Positions 48,288-55,731 of a stretch of DNA of 64,000 nt are shown here, in pieces. The notes beneath the pieces are model-generated. The model saw only the letters and a program-made list of their open reading frames with translations, had not been told where the DNA came from and did no database searches. The stretch is from Falsiroseomonas sp051860665. Its GTDB lineage: Bacteria; Pseudomonadota; Alphaproteobacteria; Acetobacterales; Acetobacteraceae. The position numbers were made by a program, and so were the translations under genes. The stretch spans positions 12,303-76,302 of the forward strand of contig NZ_JBHYDM010000023.1 of the NCBI RefSeq assembly GCF_051860665.1. The letters are read 5' to 3'. Each line of letters opens with the position of its first letter. Within the stretch, counting starts at the first letter, position 1.

Positions 48288-48791
48288 TCAGGCAGCCTTA
48301 CCAGCGGCGGCCTTCGCGGGGGCGCCGAAGACGTTCTTGCGGTTCAGCGCGCCGACATCCAGCGCGACCGGGGTATTGCCGGCATGCGGATGCTCCGGCC
48401 CGGCATAGACATGCAGGTTGCGCATCTGCGCCCGGCCGAGCGGGCCGCGCGTGATCATGCGCTCCACCGCCTTCTCCAGCACCCGCTCGGGATGCGGGCT
48501 GGCCAGGCGCTCACCCACCGTGCGGCCCTTGATGCCGCCGGCATAGCCGGTGTGCCAGTAGAAGACGGACTGGTCGGCCTTCTGGCCGGTGACCTTCACC
48601 TTCTTGGCATTGATGACGACGACATGGTCGCCGCAATCCACATGCGGGGTGAAGGTGGCCTTGTGCTTGCCGCGCAGGCGGTTGGCGATGAGGCTGGCGA
48701 GGCGGCCGAGCACCAGGCCCTCCGCGTCGATCAGCACCCAGTTCTTGGTGACCTCCGCCGGCTTGATGGAGGTGGTTTGCCGAGTAAGCAT
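48288..48791 (-). CDS. rplM: 50S ribosomal protein L13
   Basis: 167 residues from MLTRQTTSIKPAEV. Hallmarks: NWVLIDAEGLVLGRLAS, GDHVVVINAKKVKVTG, YWHTGYAGGIKGRT and MITRGPLGRAQMRNLHVYAG. First gene of the rplM-rpsI operon. The ATG at 48791 fits the family; the longer frame is upstream leader. About 180 bp separate it from the divergent VOC gene. Confidence 0.98.
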   Translation of the reverse strand: MLTRQTTSIKPAEVTKNWVLIDAEGLVLGRLASLIANRLRGKHKATFTPHVDCGDHVVVINAKKVKVTGQKADQSVFYWHTGYAGGIKGRTVGERLASPHPERVLEKAVERMITRGPLGRAQMRNLHVYAGPEHPHAGNTPVALDVGALNRKNVFGAPAKAAAGKAA

Positions 48792-48969
48792 CTGCTTCGT
48801 GATTCCGGGTATCGGTCTGGCGCGCCTTATCCGGCCGCGCACCCGGAAAGTCAAGGCAAACCGGGGTTTTTGGATGGCGGTATCGGGATACCGCCATCTC
48901 CGGAAGGACCGCAAGACGCATCAAGCCGCGCTGTGCCACGACAGGGACGGAGGAGAGGAGCCCCGACCC

Positions 48970-49356
48970 ATGTTCAGCCACGCCACGCTCGGCACCAATG
49001 ACTTCGCCCGCGCCCGCGCCTTCTACGACGCGCTGCTCGGGCCCCTTGGCCTTACCCGCTTCCATACCGCCGAAGGCGAGGCCGGCTATGCCGCCAATCC
49101 GGAGTCCAGTCCGCAATTCTGGCTGATGCGCCCGATCGATGGCCGCCCGGCCAGCCCCGGCAATGGCGTGACCCTCGCCTTCGAGGCGCCGGACCGCGCC
49201 ACCGTCCGCGCCTTCCACGCCACCGGCCTCGCCCAGGGCGGAAGGGAGGAAGGTGCGCCCGGACTGCGGCCGCACTACCACCCCGACTTCTACGGCGCCT
49301 ATCTGCGCGACCCGGATGGCAACAAGCTTTGCTGCGTCTGCCACCTGCCGGAATGA
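48970..49356 (+). CDS. VOC-family (glyoxalase-like) protein
   Basis: 128 residues, one vicinal-oxygen-chelate domain with paired beta-alpha-beta-beta-beta modules. MFSHATLGTNDFARARAFYDALLGPLG is the standard opening (H4 a metal ligand); HYHPDFYGAYLRDPDGNKLCCVCH is the standard ending. A GGAGAGGAG site precedes the ATG. Function could be lyase, dioxygenase or resistance; not decidable here. The 279-bp gap that follows shows only a short helical fragment (AALAEAGLAAEIEALVDALL) in one plus-strand frame. Confidence 0.9.
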   Translation: MFSHATLGTNDFARARAFYDALLGPLGLTRFHTAEGEAGYAANPESSPQFWLMRPIDGRPASPGNGVTLAFEAPDRATVRAFHATGLAQGGREEGAPGLRPHYHPDFYGAYLRDPDGNKLCCVCHLPE

Positions 49357-49635
49357 CCGCCAGCGGGCGGGTCGCGCCTCATCCGCACCACCCTCGCGCT
49401 GGGCGCCTCACCCGCCGGGCCTGCCGCCGGTTCGCGGGCGAAGCGATCCGCTTGCACTTTCACGGCCGCGGCTTAGCCCCCCGCCACCCGGCCGCGGCAC
49501 GAAACGCTGCGCCGCCCTGGCGGAGGCCGGCCTCGCCGCCGAGATCGAGGCCCTGGTCGACGCCCTGCTGCCACCCTGACGCCTGCCCCCCAAGGCCCCC
49601 TGGACAGGCTCCGCGCGACACGGGAGGCTTCGGCC

Positions 49636-51342
49636 ATGGAAACGACCAAGCCGCCGCAAGGCCTCGCCGCCCGCTCCTCGAACTACGGGGACCGGGACTT
49701 CGCCCTCTATCTCCGGCGCTCCTTCGCCAAGTCCATGGGCTATTCCCAGGCCATGCTGGACAGGCCCGTGGTCGGCATCGCCGATACGGGGTCGGACTAC
49801 AACAACTGCCACCGCACGGCGCCGGAGCTGATCGAGGCGGTGAAGCGCGGCGTGCTGGCGGCCGGCGGCCTGCCGCTGGCCTTCCCGACCATCAGCATCT
49901 GCGAACCCTCCCTCACCCCGTGCTCCATGCACTATCGCAACCTGATGGCGCTCGACACGGAAGCGATGCTGGCGAACCAGCCGATGGACGCAGCCGTTCT
50001 GGTGGGTGGCTGCGACAAGACCGTGCCGGCGCAGCTGATGGCCGCGATCTCCGCCGGCACGCCCAGCGTCATGCTGGTGGTCGGCCCCATGCTGGCGCAG
50101 TCCTATGCCGGTGAGCGCCTGTCCGCCTGCACCGATTGCCGCCGCTACTGGGCGCGCTACCGCGCCGGCGAGGTCTCGGGCGAGCGGATCAAGACCCTGG
50201 AGGGAAAACTCGCCACGACAGCCGGCACCTGCGGCGTGATGGGCACGGCCAGCACCATGGCCTGCATCGCGAGCGTGCTGGGCTTCATGCCGCTGGACGC
50301 CGCCTCCGCCCCCGCCGTGCATGCCGACCGGCTGCGCATGGCGGAGGAGGCGGGCGCCCAGGCGGTGCGGCTGATCCAGAAGCCCGTCGCGCCGCTGTCG
50401 CTGATGACGCAGGGCAATCTCGACAACGCGGTCCGGGTCCTGCTGGCGCTCGGCGGATCCACCAATGCCGTGGTGCACCTGGCCGCCATCGCCGGCCGCG
50501 CCGGGCTGAAGCTGGATCTGCGGCGCCTCGACGAGCTCAGCGAGACCACCCCCGTGCTGGTCGACCTGAAGCCGACCGGCGAGGGCTATATGGAAGACTT
50601 CCATGCCGCCGGCGGCATGCAGGCGCTGCTGTGGGAAATCCGGGACCTGCTGGACCTGGACACGCTGGACCTGGATGGCGTGACCCTGCGCGACCGGATC
50701 GGCGATGGCAGCCACTTCGTGGACCGCAAGATCATCCGCGCCCGCGAAACGCCGGTGAGCCCGGTGGGCGGGCTGGTGACGCTCTACGGCTCCCTCGCGC
50801 CCGATGGCGCCATCCTGAAGCGCAGCGCCGCCACGCCGGCGCTGTTCGAGACGGAGGCGCGCTGCCTGGTCTTCGACGGGCTGGAGGACCTGGCCAACCG
50901 CATCGACGACCCGGATCTCGACGTGCTGGCCACCGACATCCTCGTGCTGAAGAATGCCGGCCCGCGCAGCCCCGCCGGCATGCCGGAGGCCGGCTACCTG
51001 CCCATCCCGAAGAAGCTGGCGCGCCAGGGCGTGAAGGACATGGTGCGGATTTCGGACTGCCGCATGTCCGGCACCGCCTTCGGCACCATCGTGCTGCATG
51101 TGGCCCCCGAGGCCGCGGTGGGCGGCCCGCTCGCTTTGGCCCAGACCGGCGACCGCATCCGCCTTTCCGTGAAGGACCGGCGGATCGAGCTGCTGGTGGA
51201 GGAGGCGGAAATGGCCCGCCGCCGCGCCCTCTGGTCCCCTGCCCCCGCCCCGGCCCGCGGCTGGGACCGGCTGGTGCATGAACAGGTGACCCAGGCACCG
51301 CAGGGCGCCGACCTCGCCTTCCTGCTGCCGCCCGCGGAGTAG
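49636..51342 (+). CDS. IlvD/Edd-family dehydratase, sugar-acid type
   Basis: 568 residues. The three iron-sulphur cysteine positions are present: NNCHRTAPE, GGCDKTVP and TAGTCGVMGTAST. YNNCH and the shorter length with SDCRMSGTAFGTIVLHVAPE at the C-terminus resemble aldonic-acid dehydratases such as arabinonate or xylonate dehydratase rather than true IlvD. Dehydrates sugar acids to 2-keto-3-deoxy acids. No transporter or aldolase gene sits next to it, so the pathway is unclear. Confidence 0.9.
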   Translation: METTKPPQGLAARSSNYGDRDFALYLRRSFAKSMGYSQAMLDRPVVGIADTGSDYNNCHRTAPELIEAVKRGVLAAGGLPLAFPTISICEPSLTPCSMHYRNLMALDTEAMLANQPMDAAVLVGGCDKTVPAQLMAAISAGTPSVMLVVGPMLAQSYAGERLSACTDCRRYWARYRAGEVSGERIKTLEGKLATTAGTCGVMGTASTMACIASVLGFMPLDAASAPAVHADRLRMAEEAGAQAVRLIQKPVAPLSLMTQGNLDNAVRVLLALGGSTNAVVHLAAIAGRAGLKLDLRRLDELSETTPVLVDLKPTGEGYMEDFHAAGGMQALLWEIRDLLDLDTLDLDGVTLRDRIGDGSHFVDRKIIRARETPVSPVGGLVTLYGSLAPDGAILKRSAATPALFETEARCLVFDGLEDLANRIDDPDLDVLATDILVLKNAGPRSPAGMPEAGYLPIPKKLARQGVKDMVRISDCRMSGTAFGTIVLHVAPEAAVGGPLALAQTGDRIRLSVKDRRIELLVEEAEMARRRALWSPAPAPARGWDRLVHEQVTQAPQGADLAFLLPPAE

Positions 51343-51384
51343 TCCTCCGCCCGGCATCACGCCGGGCGGGCGCCCTCCCGGGCT

Positions 51385-51780
51385 TCAGCGCCGGTACTGC
51401 GCCTCCGTGACCTGCTCCATCCAGGTCACGGGCGAGCCCTCGAACTTCTCCTGGATGGCGATATGCGACATGGCCGTCGTCGGCGTCGCACCGTGCCAGT
51501 GCTTCTCGCCCGGCGGGAACCAGACCACGTCGCCCGGCCGGATCTCCTCCACCGGCCCACCTTCGCGCGCCACCCAGCCGAGGCCGGCGGTGACGATCAG
51601 CGTCTGCCCGAGCGGATGCGTATGCCAGGCTGTCCGGGCACCCGGCTCGAAGGTGACATGGGCGCCGGCGACCCGTGCCGGGTCGGGAGCCTCGAAAAGC
51701 GGATCGACGCGGACCTGGCCGGTGAACCACTCGGCCGGCCCCTTGCCGGAAGGCCGCGATCCCGCGCGCATGATATCCAT
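51385..51780 (-). CDS. Cupin, hydroxynitrile-lyase-like
   Basis: 131 residues, single cupin barrel. Metal ligands are in TAWHTHPLGQT (two His and Gln) and GEKHWHGA (His). The length, SGKGPAEWFTG opening and VTEAQYRR ending resemble, from memory, the manganese-dependent cupin (R)-hydroxynitrile lyases described in acidobacteria. Related proteins of unknown native role are widespread and often lie beside hydrolases, as here. Converges with the dehydratase gene; probably in one group with the downstream-oriented hydrolase and cyclophilin-like genes. Confidence 0.88.
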   Translation of the reverse strand: MDIMRAGSRPSGKGPAEWFTGQVRVDPLFEAPDPARVAGAHVTFEPGARTAWHTHPLGQTLIVTAGLGWVAREGGPVEEIRPGDVVWFPPGEKHWHGATPTTAMSHIAIQEKFEGSPVTWMEQVTEAQYRR

Positions 51781-51871
51781 GACCTGACTCCTCCAGGAGT
51801 TGCGACAGAAGGTAGGCGCGGCGGTGGGCCTCCGCCCGACCCACCCGGCCGCGCCGTGATCCGCTCCGGCT

Positions 51872-52972
51872 TCAGGCCATGTGCTGCCGGAAGAAGGCCG
51901 CCAGCTTCGCGAAGGGAATCAGATCCACCCTGTCGTACAGATCCACATGCCCGGCGCCCGGGACGTAGTGCAATTCCTTCGGCTCCGCCGCACGCCGGTA
52001 GGCTTCCTCGCTGAACTCGCGGGAATGGGCTTGGTCCCCCGTGATGAAAAGCATGGGGCGCGGGGAGATCGTCTCGATGTCGTTGAAGGGGTAGAAGTTC
52101 ATGAACCTGACGCTGCTGGTCAGCGTCGGATGCGTCGTGTGCAGGGGGGACTGGCCGGGCGGCGTGTATTCCCCCCGCGGCGTGCGGTAGAAATCGTAGA
52201 ACTCGCGCTGGATGGGATCGGTCTCGGCGGTCAGGGCATGCACCGTCCCGCCGGTGTACTGAGTCTCCGCGCCGCTGAACTCCGCGTCGCGCTGCGCAGC
52301 CGCCTGCGCGATGACCTGCTTGCGCTGCGCCAGGGTCTGCGACTTGTTGAGCGCATCGCGGGTGGCCGCGCCCATGTCGTACATGCTGACGGTCGCGATG
52401 GCGCGCATGCGCGGGTCGATCTTGGCGGCACTGACCACGAGGCTGCCGCTGCCGCAGACCCCGATCGCGCCAATGCGTCGCCGGTCGATGAAGGGCCGGG
52501 TGCCCAGGAAGTCGACCGCGGCGCTGAAAGCCTCGGCATAGGCATCCGGGGCCACCAGGCTGCGGGGCTGGCCCTCGCTCTCGCCCCAGTAGGGCAGGTC
52601 GATGGACATCGCGACGAAGCCCTGCTCCGCCATCTTCGTGGCGTAGAGATTCGCGCTCTGCTCCTTCACCGCGCCCATGGGATGTCCGACCACGAGGGCC
52701 GGCAGCGCGGCGTTCGGGGCGAGGTCCCTGGGCGTGAACAGCTGGCCCGCGACGGTCATCTGGTACTGGTTCCGGAAGGCGACCTTCTGCGTGGTCACCC
52801 GGTCGCTGACATAGAAATTGTTGGCGCCATTCGACATGTCCTGGGCCTTTGCGGAGGGAGAGGGAAGGATCGACGCGGCCGCGCCGGCCGCGGCCAGCTG
52901 CAGCAGGTCGCGGCGTGCAGGGCCGGCACCGGGGCGGCGGGTGCGGTCGGCGGCGGGGTGGGTTTCGGTCAC
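51872..52972 (-). CDS. Exported alpha/beta hydrolase, dienelactone-hydrolase-like
   Basis: 366 residues from a GTG with AAGGAG upstream. ARRDLLQLAAAGAAASILPS is a Tat-like signal peptide. Fold motifs: ALVVGHPMGAVKEQSAN, FVAMSIDLPYWGESEG, nucleophile elbow GVCGSGSL where Cys or Ser may serve, Asp in FITGDQAHS and His in PGAGHVDLYD. The large insert with YDFYRTPRGEY marks a branch often found near LysR regulators. Likely periplasmic; substrate unknown. An upstream in-frame start at 53032 overlaps the cyclophilin-like gene end and is less likely. Confidence 0.85.
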   Translation of the reverse strand: MTETHPAADRTRRPGAGPARRDLLQLAAAGAAASILPSPSAKAQDMSNGANNFYVSDRVTTQKVAFRNQYQMTVAGQLFTPRDLAPNAALPALVVGHPMGAVKEQSANLYATKMAEQGFVAMSIDLPYWGESEGQPRSLVAPDAYAEAFSAAVDFLGTRPFIDRRRIGAIGVCGSGSLVVSAAKIDPRMRAIATVSMYDMGAATRDALNKSQTLAQRKQVIAQAAAQRDAEFSGAETQYTGGTVHALTAETDPIQREFYDFYRTPRGEYTPPGQSPLHTTHPTLTSSVRFMNFYPFNDIETISPRPMLFITGDQAHSREFSEEAYRRAAEPKELHYVPGAGHVDLYDRVDLIPFAKLAAFFRQHMA

Positions 52973-53028
52973 GGGGGGGCTCCTTCGTGTCGGTGCGTGG
53001 CGTGTCTGTGAGGGGCCGGCCAGCGCGC

Positions 53029-53436
53029 TCACGGGCCGCGCTCCAGCCGCAGGGTCACCGGGCCAGGCCGGTCGAAGATCGCGACATCACCGCTGACCCG
53101 GCCCAGCACGACGATGCCGGGCAGCGGGACGCGGCCGCTGCGGTAGTAGATGACCAGGTTGCCCGAGGCCCAAAGGCCCAGGGTCCCGGCCGCAAAGTCC
53201 TGCTGCCGATCCGCCGCTGGCAGCGGCTCGGGCAGTCGGCCCGTTTTCTCCTGCCGGAGGTGGTCGCGCATGGGGAGCGACAGCGGCAGCATCTGCATGA
53301 GCCTGCGGGCGGCGTCGTTGTCGGCCAGCTCGACGGCAACCTCGCCCCAGTCGGAGGTGATCCGGATGCGCTCCTGCGCCAAAGCAGGATCTGACCAGAG
53401 AGCGGCGGCCACGGCGGCGGTGACGGATTTCAGCAT
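53029..53436 (-). CDS. Exported cyclophilin-like fold protein
   Basis: 135 residues: signal peptide MLKSVTAAVAAALWSDPALAQ cut after ALAQ, then IRITSDWGEVAVELADNDAA, LPMRDHLRQEKTGRLPEPL, DFAAGTLGLWASGNLVIYY and LPGIVVLGRVSGD, quoted in parts. This is the cyclophilin-like-2 fold (small beta-barrel lacking proline-isomerase residues). It is the first gene of the minus-strand group leading to the DLH-like hydrolase and diverges from a LysR gene. Confidence 0.82.
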   Translation of the reverse strand: MLKSVTAAVAAALWSDPALAQERIRITSDWGEVAVELADNDAARRLMQMLPLSLPMRDHLRQEKTGRLPEPLPAADRQQDFAAGTLGLWASGNLVIYYRSGRVPLPGIVVLGRVSGDVAIFDRPGPVTLRLERGP

Positions 53437-53565
53437 CCCAGGGTCTCCTGGCTTGCGCAGGCGCCGGTCGATCTGCGGGGCCTGCGGGGTGTGGCCTGCA
53501 AGATGGCGGCTGCGGTCACACGCGATTAGCTGGCAATATCCGCATGAACCTTGAAGGTGGACTTC

Positions 53566-54462
53566 ATGATGCCGCAGGCCGACCTCAACGACCTCCGGGC
53601 CTTTCGTGCTGTGGCGGGAGCGCGAAGCTTCACGCGGGCCGCGGCACAACTCGGCGTCTCCCCCTCGGCCTTGAGCCAGACGCTGCGCGGCCTGGAGGCG
53701 CGGCTCGGGCTCCGCCTGCTGACCCGCACCACGCGCAGCGTCTCCGCCACCGAAGCCGGCGAGCGCCTGCTGGGTAGCCTCGGACCCGCCCTGGACGAGA
53801 TCGCGGCGACGCTCGCCGCACTGGGAGACCTCCGGGACCGGCCCGCAGGCACCATCCGCATCACGGCAGGCGAGCACGCGGCCGAGACGGTGCTCTGGCC
53901 GGCGCTCGAGCGGCTGCTGCCGGGCTATCCGGAGATTTCAGTCGAGGTGCAGGTGGACAATACCCTCGCCGACCTGGCCGCGGGGCGCTTCGACGCCGGC
54001 ATCCGGATCGGCGAGCTGGTGGGCAAGGACATGGTCGCGGTGCGGATCGGGCCGCCGCTGCGCATGGCCGTGGTCGGCGCGCCGGCCTATTTCGCGCGAC
54101 GGCCACCGCCGAAGACGCCGCAGGACCTGACCAGCCATGCCTGCATCAACATTCGCCTGCCGACGCATGGCGGGATCTATGCCTGGGAATTCGAGAGGGG
54201 CGGGCGCGAGCTTCGCGTGCGTGCCGAGGGACCGCTCGTCTTCAACGTGGCACCGCCGCTGCTGCGGGCCGCGCTGGCGGGCCTTGGCCTGGCCTATGTC
54301 TTCGAGGACCAGGCGCAGCCCTACCTCGCCGAGGGGCGGCTGGAGCGCGTGCTCGACGACTGGTGCCCGCCCTTCCCGGGCTATCACCTCTACTACCCGA
54401 GCCGGCGCCAGCCCACGCCGGCCTTTGCCCTGCTGGTGGAGGCGCTGCGCGCCCGGGATTGA
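53566..54462 (+). CDS. LysR-family transcriptional regulator
   Basis: 298 residues. LNDLRAFRAVAGARSFTRAAAQL and SPSALSQTLRGLEARLGLRLL form the winged helix; the effector domain includes GTIRITAGEHAAETVL and LAGLGLAYVFED. The ATG at 53566 has GAAGGTGG at proper spacing; the upstream TTG is less likely. Divergent from the cyclophilin-like/hydrolase genes across 129 bp, the standard LysR layout, so those are its likely targets. Confidence 0.92.
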   Translation: MMPQADLNDLRAFRAVAGARSFTRAAAQLGVSPSALSQTLRGLEARLGLRLLTRTTRSVSATEAGERLLGSLGPALDEIAATLAALGDLRDRPAGTIRITAGEHAAETVLWPALERLLPGYPEISVEVQVDNTLADLAAGRFDAGIRIGELVGKDMVAVRIGPPLRMAVVGAPAYFARRPPPKTPQDLTSHACINIRLPTHGGIYAWEFERGGRELRVRAEGPLVFNVAPPLLRAALAGLGLAYVFEDQAQPYLAEGRLERVLDDWCPPFPGYHLYYPSRRQPTPAFALLVEALRARD

Positions 54463-54542
54463 GGCCGTCGCGCCATGGGCCAATCCCCTTGCCCTGGCGG
54501 CGGCGCGGCCGCAAACAGGCCGGGACCTGTCGGAGCCGCACC

Positions 54543-55721
54543 ATGCCGATCATCAACCGCATCGCCGAATTCCACCCCGAGATGACCGAATGGCGGCACG
54601 ACCTGCACCGCCATCCGGAACTCGGCTTCCAGGAAGTCCGCACCAGCGGCGTGGTCGCCGCCAGGCTGCGCGAATTCGGCTGCGACGAGGTGATCACCGG
54701 CATCGCCACCACCGGCGTGGTCGGCGTCATCCACGGCCAGGGCGGGCCGAACGGCCGCGCCATCGGCTTCCGGGCCGATATGGACGCCCTGCCGATCGAG
54801 GAAGCGACCGGCAAGCCCTATGCCTCCCAGACCCCGGGCATCATGCATGCCTGCGGCCATGACGGGCATACCACCATGCTGCTCGGCGCCGCCCGCTACC
54901 TGGCCGAGACCCGCAATTTCTCCGGCACGGTCTACCTGGTCTTCCAGCCGGCGGAGGAGAACCTGGCGGGTGGCGAGGTGATGGTGAAGGAAGGCCTTTT
55001 CACCCGCTTCCCGATGGACCGCATCTTCGGCCTGCACAACTGGCCCGGCGCGCCCGCCGGCACCTTCCTGCATGCGCCCGGCCCCGTCATGGCGGCGGTG
55101 GCCAATCTGGAAGCGACCATCACCGGCCGCGGCGCGCATGGCGCCATGCCGCATAACGGCATCGACCCGATCCTCATCGCCTCCCATATCGTCACCGCGC
55201 TGCAGAGCGTGGTGGCGCGCAACGTGAATCCGCTCGAGGCCGGGGTCATCACCATCGGCCATATCAAGGGCGGCTTCACCTTCAACGTGATCCCGGAAAG
55301 CGTGCAGATGCAGGGCACCGCGCGCTGGTTCCTGCCCGAGGTGGGCGAGCTGCTGGAGGCCAATTTCCTGCGCATCGTCACCGGCATCGCCGCCAGCTTC
55401 GGCGCCACGGCGGAAGCCAGCTTCACCCGCGCCTATCCCGCCACGGTGAACGAGGCCGAGAGCACCGAGATCGCGGCCCGCGCCGCGGCATCGGTGGTGG
55501 GCGAGGCGCGCTCGCGCAAACTGCCGCAGCCGACCATGGGGGGCGAGGATTTCAGCTTCATGCTGAACGAGAAGCCCGGCGCCTATCTGTTCCTGGGCGG
55601 CGGCAAGGGGGAGGGCGATGCCATGGTCCACCACCCGAAATACGACTTCAACGACGAGATCCTGCCGGTCGGCGCCAGCTGGTTCGCGACGCTCGCGGAG
55701 CAGGTGCTGCCGCGGGGGTAG
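54543..55721 (+). CDS. M20-family amidohydrolase (hippurate-hydrolase type)
   Basis: 392 residues from MPIINRIAEFHPEM. WRHDLHRHPELGFQE, the metal cysteine/histidines in HACGHDGHTTMLLGAA, catalytic Glu in QPAEENLAGG, a dimer-domain histidine in GRGAHGAMP and the C-terminal MGGEDFSFML are all present. Members cleave N-acyl or N-carbamoyl amino acids. Stands alone between LysR and the convergent hybrid kinase (10 bp gap). Confidence 0.94.
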   Translation: MPIINRIAEFHPEMTEWRHDLHRHPELGFQEVRTSGVVAARLREFGCDEVITGIATTGVVGVIHGQGGPNGRAIGFRADMDALPIEEATGKPYASQTPGIMHACGHDGHTTMLLGAARYLAETRNFSGTVYLVFQPAEENLAGGEVMVKEGLFTRFPMDRIFGLHNWPGAPAGTFLHAPGPVMAAVANLEATITGRGAHGAMPHNGIDPILIASHIVTALQSVVARNVNPLEAGVITIGHIKGGFTFNVIPESVQMQGTARWFLPEVGELLEANFLRIVTGIAASFGATAEASFTRAYPATVNEAESTEIAARAAASVVGEARSRKLPQPTMGGEDFSFMLNEKPGAYLFLGGGKGEGDAMVHHPKYDFNDEILPVGASWFATLAEQVLPRG

Positions 55722-55731
55722 CCGGGCCGGA

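Noticed and set aside
49357..49635. Possible gene remnant ending AALAEAGLAAEIEALVDALL
   Set aside because: One short amphipathic segment in an otherwise non-coding 279-bp gap; no start, no recognisable domain, so not listed as a pseudogene.
49408..51360. Minus-strand 650-codon frame opposite the dehydratase
   Set aside because: His/Gln/Gly-rich antisense composition; the plus-strand IlvD/Edd gene is unmistakable.
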